DNA of 64,000 bases, from the NCBI GenBank assembly GCA_020284085.1, contig JACEVL010000207.1, positions 385,001 through 449,000 of the forward strand. Reading direction: 5' to 3'. The position numbers and the translations under genes were made by a program. Shown one piece after another: positions 47,841-60,839 of the stretch. This stretch comes from Aporrectodea caliginosa. Taxonomy: Eukaryota; Annelida; Clitellata; Crassiclitellata; Lumbricidae. Every line of letters starts with the position of its first letter. The stretch's first letter is position 1. A model generated the notes under the pieces. It worked only from the letters and a program-made list of their open reading frames with translations. It ran no database searches and was not told the origin of the DNA.

Positions 47841-50800
47841 ATAGCGCCAAAACAAAGTATTTTTCTCCAACCTTAAGAATCGCATACACTATACTTGTAA
47901 GCCTATATCGGTGCATTGAAACGTGAAGTAAATGCAATTTAAATGTAGGCCTAAATCTCATAAATTTATTTCACAGTGCCACACAGTTGCCGCGTCAGAT
48001 AATATTATTAGGCCTATAGACCGACTAAGAACCAGCGTTATAGCAAATGAAGTAGGCAAAACCCATCGACCTGGCAAAACCCAGGCTGTTCGTAGCCCTC
48101 TCTCTTGCTCTCTCTGTCTGCCTGTCTTCTCTCTGTCTCTGTCTCACTCTCTCTGATCTCTCTAGCAACCGCAATCAATCTCTGGACAACCCTCTGACGC
48201 GACGCAGCGCTCGAGAATAAGCTGGTCCCTGTGCTTAGCTTTAGAGTAACGCTATAGACAATTGGAGTTAACTAGTCTATTACGATTAGCCTACTACGCG
48301 CAGGGCACCGGTTTATTCACGAGCGCTGCGTCGTATCACAGAGGTTGTCCAGAGAGTGGTCAAATGGAAGATCCGAGTCCGATTGTCGAAGCGACCAGAC
48401 CAGAGAGGAGTTGCTAAGACGGGTTTCGTTAGGGCAAAAGATTGGTGCGTTTCAGTGCTAAGTCAGAATCCGGAGGACTCACCGTCCTACCGTGGAAATC
48501 GTGAACAATTGTGGACATGGAATGGTGCAGAAGCAAGCGCAGGATAGGACGGCTTGAAAGTGTAAGATTGTGGGGTCTTCATCGAAATGGTGAACAGGAG
48601 GGAACGCAAGCGAAGGAGTGTTCGGATTGACGGCCGAGATAGCCTAGGACGATTAACGAACTGGCTATGACATCACAAGCCACAGTACTAGCTCTTTCGG
48701 GAGTTCGCTTCAAAGCAATGGCATCTGCGCCTGTGAATAAGCTGGTTCCCGCGACTTCGCTTTTGTGGGCGCTGTAGAAGTTTCGAGTTTACGATTACGA
48801 TTACGCAGATTAAGAGTCCAGCGGAAGAAAGAGATAGGCCTAATATGGATGCAGTGATTACAAACGCCTGCAGGTCAATTCGGTCAGGGATCCCATCACA
48901 TTAATTCAACTGGTTCAATAAAGGATATACTTACTTGATCTTATTTCTATCTGCTGTGATCTACCTGTACGCTTTCAGAGTACCAAGCGTCATCGTTTAC
49001 CAATTGAGCTTCCTCTTCAATTGTCTTGTGTTCCAAAAACTCCCTCCTCGCACCATTCAATGGCATTCATCAGATCCCTCTTGTTCGCCGCGCAGTGGCG
49101 TAACGAAGGCTTTTAGCGCCCCCCGGGGGCAAGAGTTGATGACTGTACCCCTTTTTAATGTTTTTGTTGACTTTTAATCATTCTTTTCATAGTACTGTGT
49201 AGTGTGTACCACTGAAAGCTAATTTTGCGCCCCCAATGTGCTGCGCCCGAGGGCAGTTGCCCCCTCTGTCCCCCCCTTCGTTACGCCACTGTATTCGCGT
49301 AATTGTGGCTAGTCGATGGCTGATAGTGTAAATGGCTTGTATGCATCATGCATACATATACATATATGTATGTAACGTATGCAACAGTGTAACCTATACA
49401 GAATGTGTATATACAACAATTTATATAGCACTTATACCTTTCAGAGGTCTTACAAAATCGCTTGTATTTCAAGCATTTCTGTATACAGCTTCAATTCTCG
49501 TTTCTGAAATTCAATTCTGCAATCGCCCTTGAACTGTGATCTGGCTGTTTTCTTCATCACAACCAACCTTATTCCTTTATACATCTTCTAACTTGCATTC
49601 CGTTTTCGTATTAACCTACTTTTCCTACGATGTCTCGCTGTATCTTCACAATGACCTGCGTTTTTCTTCACAGAGACCTAGTTTTTCACATCGACGTAGG
49701 TTTTTTAACCAGTTAGTCAATGCCAAACTAAGGATTGTCTATACACATATACTACAGTTACCAGTGTGTAGTACGTAAAACAAATGTACTCCTTTGCAGC
49801 AATTTACTCTTCTGATTAACAACGCCTTCACATAATTTCCTGCACCATCAGTGACTGTTAATTATGATAATAAGGCATCCTGCCCTTCCAACGTATCCAT
49901 GGTCATGTTAAATTAGATCAGAATTTAGATAGAACAAGGCCTGTTACAAGGTGTAGGCCCACATAATGTAACAAGGTGTAGGCCTACATAATGTAACAAG
50001 GTGTAGGCCTACATACTAAACATATGTAAGCCTAAGAAGCTGAAAAGAAGACAATTTAGCTGAAAAGCTATATTTGTTCACCAGTCCATCTACAACTTTT
50101 AAAACCTTGACAGAAATCACTCTTAGGATGGTAGCTCAAAATTGGAATCATCCGATTGAAAAACTGTTCTGATAATTCCTTGCAGACGCCATTTGGCCAC
50201 TGAGCATCAAACAATCTGGTCGAAGCCCATAGCAAAAGATGCCAAACGCCAAAGCAATGACATCACAAGCAACAGATGCCGTAGAGATTTCTTTGGAGCC
50301 AAAATCTTGAGTTCTTCACCTCTTTTTCCTGCAAAGCATAGCACAGAAAAATCGCTTAAGAAATTATATTTCTGGAAATTTGGGTGGCAAAATAAATAAC
50401 TTCAGGCGGAAGAGTTAGTTGATTTCCCATCAAGGGTCAAACAATTACAATGCATCAAAAACGAGCATTTTCCACAAAAGGAAAACTTTCTAAATTTCAT
50501 TACGGATGTTCCTAAACTTGGTTCAGCAGTGTTATTTTCCAATTTTTCTCATTACACTTCAGACTCTTAGGGTCGATCAAAGAGGGGAGAGACTCCAGCC
50601 ATGCCTCCCCATCTGAGAAATCCAGAACCCCAGTGCACAGAACAAAGTGTAGGCATGCAGAGTTTGAGCTCTACCCTATCGAAGCAACTTAGTCGAGAGA
50701 CTCTGACCCTCCACGTCATCTGTCAGCTGTTGATGGGAATCCATTGGTTGGTTTGACGTGTGTGTGTGGGCCCGCCACTGGTGACTCCTTCAGCTTACTG

Positions 50801-50919
50801 CGCATTGTTTTGCTAACTGATGTAATATATTCATTCTTAATGACACTTAACATCATGTAGGCTAGCGAAGAGAGCGCCTCTGAGTAGATATCTTGAACGG
50901 GCGCTATATAAATGTTCAA
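47841..50919. other. Intergenic region between unit B and MRPS9
   Basis: No host exon was found. It contains a CTCTCTGTCT-rich patch (48090-48155), a repeat related to 15735 and 29705 (48300-48620), SINE-like ends near 48190 and 48730, a hAT element at 49093-49291 and three near-identical GTGTAGGCCTACATAATGTAACAAG-type units at 49950-50015. Confidence 0.5.
49093..49291. mobile_element. Small hAT element (GCGTAACGAAG ends)
   Basis: Ends CAGTGGCGTAACGAAGG and CCTTCGTTACGCCACTG are perfect inverted repeats 199 bases apart. The body is about 80% like the copy at 39789-39977. The flanking octamers (TCGCCGCG and TATTCGCG) agree only partly. Confidence 0.82.
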
Positions 50920-50935
50920 TTACATTACATAAACC
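50860..50935 (+). mobile_element. SINE-like 3' end at the MRPS9 terminus
   Basis: Contains CGCCTCTGAGTAGATATCTTG and GGGCGCTATATAAATGTTCAA with a TTACATTACAT tail. The tail overlaps the predicted stop codon of MRPS9 on the opposite strand. Confidence 0.7.
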
Positions 50936-53900
50936 ATGCCACTCACTACGTTGAGATGGTTGGATAATGGAGTGGCAGCCCTTGTATCTGCCCCTTGAAA
51001 TAAGGCGATGACTAACCAAGTGTATTTCTTTCGAGCTCCTGCCTGTCCCGGCTTCTGTCGCTCATGAACTCTGGGATCACGTGTCAAGAGGCCAGCTAAA
51101 GCAAACAAACATATACATACATACAAACATACATATAAACATATATACACACATACATACAAACATATGCATGCATACAAACATATATACACACACATAC
51201 AAACACAAATGCAATGCTACAGTATCCAAAAAGCATTTAAGCGTCCCAGTTGTACTTCTGGGGTGTAAACACCGGCCCATCTCAGCACTCTCATCTACAA
51301 GGGTATGACACCATACCTGAACGAAAGAATCAACGCATAACCATTTATTCCATGCTAATAACCCCACACACCATTCTTCAAGGTCTATACCCATTTGGCA
51401 CAGCATATAGTTATTAAAACATTTCAGACAATGAAAAGCATTAAAAAAAGGAAAATTATCCCATTGAGTGGAAAATCCTACCCAGTCGCATCTTCTCCAC
51501 CATTTCTTTATCGACGATGCTTCGGAGCGCCCTAGACAGCGCCAGGCGGAGAGCACCCGATTGGCCGCTCGGTCCACCGTGCTCCACGGTTGCTGTGAAA
51601 TCAACAGCGTTTATTTTCCCTGTCAGATGAAGTGGAAAAATTATCTGTTCTCTGCAGACACAAAAAACATATGAAATAATGGTCAAGCATTGGTAAAGGT
51701 ACATAGTAATTTAATAGTAAGGCAACTGGTAATAAAATGATAAGGTAAATGGTAAACAAATGGCAAGGTAAATGGTAATATAATGGAAATGTAAATGGTA
51801 TTATAATGGTAAGGTAAATTGTAATTTAATGGGAAGGCAAATGGCAATTTGATAACATAAATGGTAAGATAGAATGGTAATATAATGATGGTGTAAATGG
51901 AAATATAATGGTGAGGTAAATGGTAACATAAGTTACGCAGATGGTAAACAAAATGGTAAAGTAAATGATTAAATGGTAAGGTAAATGGTAAGATAATGGT
52001 TAGGCAAATGGTAAGATAATGGTATGGTAAATGGTAATATTATGGTAAGGTAAATTCTGACCACCAGAATCATTTCCATTCCACTACTGTCTGTTATTCC
52101 AGCGTTTTAATAGGTAATATGTAGACAGCGCTTTGCCTCAATAAATGAGCTACATAAATGCCAATTACACTACATCATGTTTGCATATACCAGTAATTAA
52201 TGTTGGCAATAATACGAATCATAAAACTGAAGAAATCTGAAAAACTTTTGTCTATTCAATTAAAGAAGAAGAGCAGTCCCTTAAACTAGTCTGAGAGGCA
52301 GCCATAAGTTTGAAGTGTTAGCGACTTTATTTTCTCAGCCACGGCATACACGAGCGAATTAAAATGTCTTATTAACTGTTTATCAATGGATTTCAATAAG
52401 CAACTTAGATGCCTTGATTGAACAATTTCCAATGGAGATGTTCATTGTAAGAGGCTCCTACCGGTCACACAATCGTGGAAAGTATTCCAGAAGAGTTTTG
52501 CCATTGACAGAAATCTTGCCTGTTCCTCGCTCATAAAGCTTCACGTGCGCACGGCCATCCTTTCGTGCTCCTGAAAAAACAAAAGCTTCATTCAAATTAT
52601 TCAAATTGATTTTATTATGGCAATTTCATTTGCAAGGATTACTTGAATGTTTGACTAAGGTACAGATGGAACAAGAGGGATCAGATTCTTACTTCCAGGG
52701 ATGTGGTAATCTAGAACAGAACTTCACTTAAACAGCAAACTAAGTTCTTAAAATTGATGCACAATCTCCCATATCCTATTCATCTTCGATTCTTTTATGC
52801 AATTCAGCCAACAAATTCAGCCTATCCGGCGTCATTAAGCCCTTCGCCCACGAATGCATGGATTCGGGCTGCCGTGCAAGGATGACAAAAACTTCATACC
52901 AAAGCTTTTATATAAGCATATAACATATAAATACACAGATTAATGTATACATATATTTGTTGTTTGGCAGGGCTCTGACAGAATTCAAATTAGAAATTCA
53001 ATCATTTCAAAAGTTTAAATGGCATTAATTAATTAATTACCCTCTGCTTCTTGGTATCCTCGGCCATCTTCATCATACATTAGCTGCAAATCAAAAAGAA
53101 AAATTAAAACAACCTTACAGAACAGAAAGCGATAGCACCATTATCATTCAGAAACTAACTTTATGGATAGAAATTAGCTACAATTTGACTTCGATCAGGA
53201 TGGTTTCCATTTCATGTGAACAGCTTCGATTAAATGAGCTCCAATTCGATAGGACGTGCATAAAAAATCAGTTATCACTGCTTAAATCAATTTAGATTAG
53301 ATTAGCCTCCTTCAGGTCAGTTTAGATTAGCCATCATTAGACAAGTTAAGATTACAGTAGCTTTAGACTAGCCTCAGATTAGATACCATTTGATAAGCTT
53401 TAAATTAGATACCATTTGCATCAGATACCATTTGATAAGCTTTAAATTATATACCATTTGAAAATCTTAAAATCAGATACCATTTGATAAGCTTTAAATT
53501 ATATACCATTTGATAACCTTAAAATCAGATACCATTTGATAAGCTTTAAATTATATACCATTTGATAACCTTAAAATCAGATACCATTTGATAAGCTTTA
53601 AATTATATACCATTTGAAAATCTTAAAATCAGATACCATTTGATAAGCTTTAAATTATATACCATTTGATAACCTTAAAATCAGATACCATTTGATAAGC
53701 TTTAAATTATATACCATTTGATAAGCCTCCATTATATCAGTCAACTGTATACTCTGGATGGGAATCCATTGGTTCAAGTCAAGTGCGTCCCAGTAGCAAA
53801 TCCTCCAATAATCAATGCACTGTTTGCTTAATGCTGAAATCTTAGTTGTGAATAAATGGCAATAACATTTATGCTAGCATAGCCAGCACTTTTAGGAGCT

Positions 53901-56900
53901 ACTTAAAAAGCAACTACATCGAGTATCAAGGTAAATAATCAGTTAATCAAAATAAGATTAGATTAGAGTTCGATTAGATTCGATTACTGGTGGGATTTCC
54001 AGAGCTGATGACTGCTTCTGAAGTTCGAATCTAAACTGCAAGATGTAATCTTTTTCTCGGTTTGCAAACGGTTGCTTAGCAACAAGGTCGATGAGTGCAA
54101 CAAAAGTTTTGTACTGAAAGAACAAGAAGACAAAAACTGTGGCTAAAAGTACCAAGGTGGCCAATCTTAGCTAAACACTGTACGACTAGTTTGCTTCAGA
54201 TCTGGAAAGATTCATGATCAGTTATTAATCAACACACTCCAGCCATTTGCACTCATTAATTTAAGATTGATGTAAATTGAACTTAATTCTTTTACAGAAC
54301 AAATTTCTTGACTTTAATTTTCATTCTGCACAGTGTTTTTTACCAAACATGCCAAGCAGAGCTGCTGACCTAACTCATAGGTTATAATCAGGAGCAAAAT
54401 AAAGTTTCTCATGTTAGAATGCAAGAAATGACATCATAGTCAATCATTTTCTGAAAATCAGTTACCTCAACATCGGCCAACTTCTCCTGGAATCTGTCCT
54501 CTAAGACTGATTTATCGACCCATTGGCTCCCTGCCAACAGCCTGAAACAACAAACGAACTTTCAGCGTTTGCAAACCCACTTACTACTCCAACGCAACTG
54601 TCAAGTTAGTAAACTGCAGTCGTAAAGTCCAAGGGTTTTATTATTAATTAGCAAAGTCCAAAGGTTTTATTATTAATTAGCAAAATCATTAGTATAATTT
54701 TGTTTTACCGCATAACTCACTACATGTGATGTGTTTGCCTGTCATAGAAAAGTTAGGAGTAAGGTCATAATAATATAACTTATCCTTATATTATGGCTAG
54801 CATTGAGGCCATCTCCAAAACCATTTCTTGTATCAGTGTTAGATTCATGGGCATCCTTGATATCCCTCTCCAAAGTCCAAGTAAAAAATAAGGCCACTGA
54901 TGCCACACATTATTTTCATGTTTATAATAGTAAGGCTGCTCATAACCTGTTTCAATAGTAAAGTAGGTTCCTTGACCCAAAGTAAGACTTACGGGAGGCA
55001 CTCATTTCCTTCCCTTCACCCCTTGAGCCTGCAATGGACAAATCCAAAGGTCCTGGTCCTGAGCCCAAGCATCACAGGATTTGCTATTTACTTCCCAGCT
55101 TATGCCAGTACCACATGTACACACACCTTGATCAAGGTAATTATACAGAGTCAAATCCACAACTGCATGATCACTGAGCAAGCATATCACCAATAGATCA
55201 CCTAGTCACACCGTTCTGAAAACAGGGTAAGAACTAAAGCCAGTGGGTTAGAACAAAGACAACCTTAACGTCCACATGTGTTGTCGTATTCTTATTTTCC
55301 ACAAGCAAAAAACAGAGAAAATTTGAACTCTGTTGCTTACAGTTGATCGGCAGAATCCGGTTTAACTCCTTTGGCGAACTGAGCATCTTCGAATTTTCTC
55401 AAATCTTCCAGCTTTAACGACAACTCCTGTTGAATAAAAACGAAGAACGAGGTCAATTGAATCATAACATGAAGAAATAAGCAGAATGTCTAGGAAGATC
55501 AGACTAAGACTGTTGCATAAAGATATCAGCCTGCTTGAACTATGTTTCAAGTGTCTGGTGGGCTGATTTATTGAATAATTGATACGCTAATTGATTGAAG
55601 GAACAGAAATCCAGAATCACACACACGCACGAACAAACACACACACTCATTCATTCATTCTTTTTGCCAGGGACAGAACGTGTTTAGTTACTTTATAGAT
55701 TGTTTGACTAATTGATCATTTGAACTGAATGAAGAACAAAGAATAAACATTAGCAGATATTAAATATTCATTTCCTGATTGACTGATTGAGTTAGTGGTT
55801 GAAAGAAGAACAATCAACTGCAGCAAGAGATAAAGCTTACATGTAGCACTTGGAAGAACTTTGGTTTTCCAGTGTAGAATAGAAAATCGAACGGCCGTCC
55901 ATCCATTCCAAACTGAGCCGCTGAAAGTTGGTAAAAACATATCAAGTAGTAGTTATATTATTCTCATCATCCACAGACTTATGTTCACACCAATAGTAAC
56001 AAGTTCTAGTAAATATATGGTTGTTAGCAATGTCAGCCCTTTTAACTCTGGTAATTATGTATTCAACAGTGTTACATTACCTTTACGTTTTGGCAAGATC
56101 TCCACTGGATGCTGTGGAAAAAAAAGAACAATTAAGTTTACTGAATATGAAACACTCTACATGGGTAGATGGAAACGTCCAGTTTTCACCAGATTAGTCA
56201 GCAAATCTAGCCCAACCCAGTGCAGCATCAGACTCAATTCTTATATTTTCTGACTTTGTGAAGAGTTTCTCATGCACGTGTTTCTATAATCGCCCTTTGA
56301 AACTCTTCCTCTTTGTAACCTGTTGCATTATGTCAACATGATATGATTGGATAAACGAATATCTATCTAACAGTCACATATAACTAATTGCAGTGATGTT
56401 TTGTAATTGCATTTTGACATCCATAAAGCGCCACTTCGAGAAAAAACTCATCAGTGGCGCTCTCGACCTGAACTAGTGAAATTACTGTCGAACAATAGAC
56501 TTTAGGCGCTTGAGAAACTTTGGAAGGGACAGACTGAGGAGCTCGAGATGCAGCTCTCAAGAAAGTCGATTCCAGCTGGTGGATCCAACCTAGGCAAAGT
56601 TTCTGATGCTTACATATTAAACACACATTAAATGTTTATTTTAGTATGACTTCTAATTTAAGAAACTTACTTTTAATTTGGGCCTTGCTTTCTTGTCAAA
56701 TACGCCCGATGGCAATAAATATTCAATTGCTTTCTGCAAATTAAAACAAACAAAAGTTAAGAAAACATAAAGAAATGCAGACCTGAAAGAAACATCATGC
56801 TATTTTTGGGATTCTCATTGTCTTTGACACGGCCCCTTTATTTTTTTTCTATAAATGTGCCCCAACACACACACATACATACCGTACATACATATACTCA

Positions 56901-59769
56901 TACACATGTACATATAATGTATAATCTGCTTCCGAAGTTTCAATCTACATGAAGTTGCACGGCAGAAAAATCTACAGTACCTGAAGGTAAGGTATTCTGA
57001 TGAATATCTCTGAAGTGGCGCTATATAAATTTACAATTACTCCTGTCTTATAATGCACTTGTTTAGGTCAGTCAAACACCCATGTGTGCAGCACTTTTGT
57101 GAGGTACTTAAAATTTGCTATATTAAGTATCTTGATGCATAGATACACACATACAAATTACATGTTATGGTCAGTACAGGGAAACCAAAATTAATTGCTT
57201 TATACAAAATAAACTCATTATATCACAAATTAGGCCAAAACAAAATAATGGTGTGTTTCCGGTAACCGGACCGACTCAGGGAAACCAAAATTTTTTTTCC
57301 TACTTCACTACATTAAGCCTTTGCATGCCGGTGATGCAGAATCGCGACATTATAGGTGCATTCACTGAAGCAGAGACGTTCGGAAACTAGCGGTCCTTGA
57401 TGGAAAGAATGGTGCCGTAAATTACAGCAATAAAAGGGCTAAAGTGTGGAGTTTGGGAGAGGAGGTAATAGACTCGAAAGTGGTGGATTTTCTCAGGGTA
57501 ATTTGACAGGGTTATTTAAAATCTGACCCCCATATTCATTGTGTATTATTTATGGAAGCTGAGAAATACTTTAGAAAGTTTCAAGTTTACAATTAAAATT
57601 AACGAATTAATTCCATGTATCGAGCTTGTATGTTTTTACATACATCGATATCTTCCTGCGTGAACATGTCAGGATCAGCGCCCATAATGGACGCCAGATG
57701 TCGCTTTCCAATCTCAAACTCAGCAATTTCTTCTTCCATGAACGTATCTGCAACAGAAAACCAACTCCTCAAAGTTAAACAAGTCATGGGTTCAATTTCA
57801 CATTAGAACAGAAAGTAAATTCTCAGCTTCTGTTGCCCACTAAACTCGAATACAGAAAAACAAGTATGCAGCCAAATTCTTTATGTCGACAGTCTTCACA
57901 ATTACCACTGCTTAGCTTGTTTGTTTCGATATTTGTCGAAAATAACAGCTCATTTTCTTCTCTAGTGCTTTGGTTTTTGTCCATGCCTCGCATGACCAGT
58001 ACAGCACCACTGGTATTATCATTGCTTTAGCAATTCTTGTTTTCGTTGTCCAGGCTCACCGCTGTAGGTACATTCTGCAAAAGGCATTTTTAATACTCGC
58101 ATAGAAAATACATACACAGCATGTACCGCTGTGCATAAATGGGCAGTAGCGTAATTTTGGGAAATCACTGCATAAAATTATTTTACCAAAATAAAATTAT
58201 TTTTCCTACCTACCCAGTTTTTTTAAACTCTGTTACCGGAAACACACCATTATTTTTTTTGGCCTTATGAAGTGGTTCTTTATAACACTTACAAAGACAG
58301 CTTTAAAACGAGTCTCAGGTGTATTATTATTATTAAATGGAAGTTGAGAAGTGCTGTAGAAATTGTCAAGTTTACAATTAAAATTAAAAAATGTCCATGT
58401 ATCGAAACTTGTATATTTTCATACATCGATATCTTCCTGTGTGAACATGTCAGGATCAGCGCCCATAATGGATGCCAGATGTCGCTTTCCAATCTCAAAC
58501 TCAGCGATTTCTTCTTCCATGAATGTATCTGCAAAAGAAAACCAACTCCTCAAAGTTAAACAAGTCATGGGTTCAATTTCAATTTCACACAAGAACAGAA
58601 AGTAAATTCTCAGCTCCTGTTGCCCGCCAAACTCGAATACAGAAAAAACAAGTATTCGGTCACATTGTTTACATCAACAGACACGAAGTCTTCACAATTG
58701 CCACTGTTTAGCTGTTTGTTTTGATATTTGTCGAAAATAACTGCTCTGAAAAAAGGTTATGCCAAGTTGTTCATGCACGTTGCACACCTATTATGCCTCA
58801 GAATCTGATTTTAATACTGATGTTGCAAACATAATAAGTGCAATAAATAAACTAAAGAATTTCTAATTTAAATTAGATGCAAGTCAGTAAGGGAGCGCAC
58901 AGAACGCGTCCAATACACGCTAGTAATTCAGATCCATAATCCTGCCTTCAGGGTGGCTAAAGCAACTTATCTTTCTTCCTCTTTCAAAATGCGGAACAAT
59001 GTAATATGGCAATGTGCTCTGTGCATAAATAATTCTACGAGTAACTCTCGCTTACTATGAGCCTGTGCTCTTTCAAGATAGGCCTTCATAGCTTTGTTGA
59101 TTTTTTCCACTTTTTCTGCAGATCCATGTCCAATGGGTCTGGCTTCTTGAACAGTATCTGACTTGCTTGGCCGATGACTTTCAGTTGAAACACTCAGCGC
59201 TGGAACCTAGAACAATTTAAAAGTTACGTTTTAAATATAATCTTGACCATCACAGAGGTTGAAAAGCAGCATTTCATCGTCTAAGCAGCTATATGAGTGA
59301 TGATATTTTAGATTTACTCGTATGCCGTTATTGCTACCTGCTAAATAAGTTTCCTTTCAGCTGAACGTTCACCCTGGATGACCTGCATTTTATCGTCAGT
59401 ACAAGTTAAATTCTGTTCCGTTTCAGCGCTCGTGAATAAGCTGGTGCCCTGCGTTTATCTTTAGAGTAGCGCTTTAGAAATTTGGAGTTTACAATTACAG
59501 TTCCGTTTTAACAGCAGCCTAGCAGTCAATAATCTATTCAAGCACTACTACCCTAAAAATGATCTTACTACTGAATGCTGGTGAACTAACGTGCCTCGCA
59601 ATTCTTGATTTTGGTAGAGCTTAGATCACTCGTAAATGCCTTTGCAAATTTTCTACAAAAATGCAAGCTGGTAAAAACCTACCCGTACGAATAAATTTGT
59701 ACATCGTCCAAATTTTAGCGAGTTTGTACAATTTAAAAGCAGTCTCCGCGCACTGAAGGAGGCCGCCAT
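50920..59769 (-). CDS. MRPS9: Mitochondrial small-subunit ribosomal protein uS9m
   Basis: Thirteen minus-strand exons give 433 residues: 59769-59683, 59206-59056, one of 58528-58425 or 57747-57644, 56733-56671, 56111-56081, 55920-55841, 55426-55341, 54541-54466, 54113-53988, 53083-53041, 52570-52462, 51651-51482 and 51095-50920. All phases agree. The first exon encodes [15 protein letters not shown], an Arg/Ser-rich mitochondrial targeting sequence. The middle has animal uS9m features ([50 protein letters not shown]). The C-terminal third is the uS9 fold: [36 protein letters not shown] and [19 protein letters not shown]. The product acts in the 28S subunit of mitoribosomes. Oddities are the duplicated exon 3 and a C-terminus that runs past KKYTW for 32 residues rather than ending in a short basic tail. 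Confidence 0.95.
51690..52055. repeat. Imperfect GGTAAGGTAAATGGTAATATAAT repeat
   Basis: Degenerate units built on AATGGTAAGGTAA fill intron 11 of MRPS9 between exons 51651-51482 and 52570-52462. Confidence 0.75.
52262..52350 (-). mobile_element. SINE fragment
   Basis: AAGAAGAGCAGTCCCTTAAAC and TCTCAGCCACGGCATACACG match the body of the SINE at 20105-20415. Confidence 0.55.
53385..53728. repeat. 52-bp minisatellite in MRPS9 intron 9
   Basis: About six copies of a 52-base unit beginning AGATACCATTTGATAAGC and containing ATATACCATTTGA are arrayed between MRPS9 exons 10 and 9. Each unit contains two related halves. Confidence 0.88.
57233..58264. mobile_element. Harbinger-like inverted-repeat element carrying an MRPS9 exon copy
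   Basis: Left end GGCCAAAACAAAATAATGGT and following GTGTTTCCGGTAAC pair with the inverted right end (58227-58264), about 36 bases with one or two gaps. TTA flanks both ends (57230-57232 and 58265-58267). Inside are the MRPS9 exon copy 57747-57644 with about 300 bases of its intron flanks, and a short minus-strand LINE fragment (57958-58045, reading [20 protein letters not shown]). No transposase frame is present. This looks like a non-autonomous element that captured host and LINE sequence. Confidence 0.65.
57644..57747 (-). CDS. MRPS9: MRPS9 exon 3, copy within the inverted-repeat element
   Basis: A 104-nt exon between TTGCAG and GTATGT sites encoding [20 protein letters not shown] then [14 protein letters not shown]. 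It encodes exactly the same peptide as 58425-58528. The four base differences (ACG/ACA, ATT/ATC, GCG/GCA, ACG/ACA) are all third-position synonymous changes. Because 104 is not a multiple of three, using both copies would break the frame, so at most one can be in a given mRNA. Confidence 0.8.
58425..58528 (-). CDS. MRPS9: MRPS9 exon 3, copy outside the element
   Basis: Acceptor TTTTGCAG and donor GATGTATGA (weaker than the GTATGT donor of the other copy). Phase matches exon 2 (59206-59056) and exon 4 (56733-56671). The similarity to the other copy extends over about 58318-58746 against 57540-57951, so intron flanks were copied too. Confidence 0.8.
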
Positions 59770-60839
59770 GACACCTACAAGATCAAGTGCATGGGTGTCT
59801 AGTGGGTCATCGCTAATGTTTACTCCATTACTCAGCGGCTCGAAATACTTGTAAATCAGATCTCTTTAGGATATTCAGCCTTGGATATTCGGATAACTGG
59901 TAAGATTTTGCAAAGAATCGATAAAGAAACAGTTAAAGTTTATACAATTTTTATACTATTATTTCATTAATAGTTGAAATAAGATGAACATTAGGTTATA
60001 CACTTAATATAGCGTCTTTTTATCATTTACTAACGCTAACAAAATTTCATTTACAAAATATACGTCGATGAAAATTAATTATCAACTGATAGTTTTGAAA
60101 AATGCATAAATTTAGTAACCAAAGAAATTTAATCTAGTGTACATGACTTGTATGTCCCCTTACTGTCAGTCCCAATACAATTATATCAAATTTATAAAAT
60201 GTGAAAAACTTCGATGCTATTTTCATTCAAGCTCTGGACAATCTTTAGTAGCTCTTTGTATGATAGGCTATGCTCATGTAAAATTACTATGCCAATTAAA
60301 TATAATTATCATTAGCTTCATTTAGGGCGAGGACATTCAATTAATGTCTAGGATTTTACCAAGGACCTATATTAAACAGGATTTGAATAATCATGACCAA
60401 TTACAACTTGCCACTCCTTAATTGACTTAATTAAAATATAGGTTGTCATCTGTGTACAGTAGGTACAATGCATTCCCATCTTTAATTAATTAATTACTCA
60501 TAACTGGTGCCTACAGTCTGTGAAAGAACTCAGATGATCATTTTGTTGTCCGATATTCAGAATAATTAAACTCTTCATCATTAATACCCGCTTAGTGGTC
60601 CATTATTACCATGATAAACGAATTTCGAATTATTACCATGATAAAAGATTCTGAAGCGTAATTATTAATCCGCACGTGATCCTGATGCTAGCGATCTCTC
60701 ATTGGCTGCATCATCATCGATCGAGAAAGGTTAATAGGTCACTGATGGCGATGAACGGCAATGCATAAATCGATGTATCGAAAATATTACGTCTGAATGT
60801 TCTGTGCAATATTTAGATAAAAACTGATAAAAGAATTAA
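59770..60839. promoter_or_regulatory. Shared upstream region of MRPS9 and RAB21
   Basis: The two genes start head to head about 1.07 kb apart. An inverted CCAAT box (CATTGG) lies near 60700, about 140 bases before the RAB21 start. The region has no repeats that I recognise. A bidirectional promoter is possible but not shown. Confidence 0.4.

Noticed and set aside
48356..48547. 63-codon plus-strand frame (VKWKIRVRLSKRPDQRG...)
   Set aside because: It falls in a repeat related to 15735 and 29705, and has no transposase or host signature that I could confirm.
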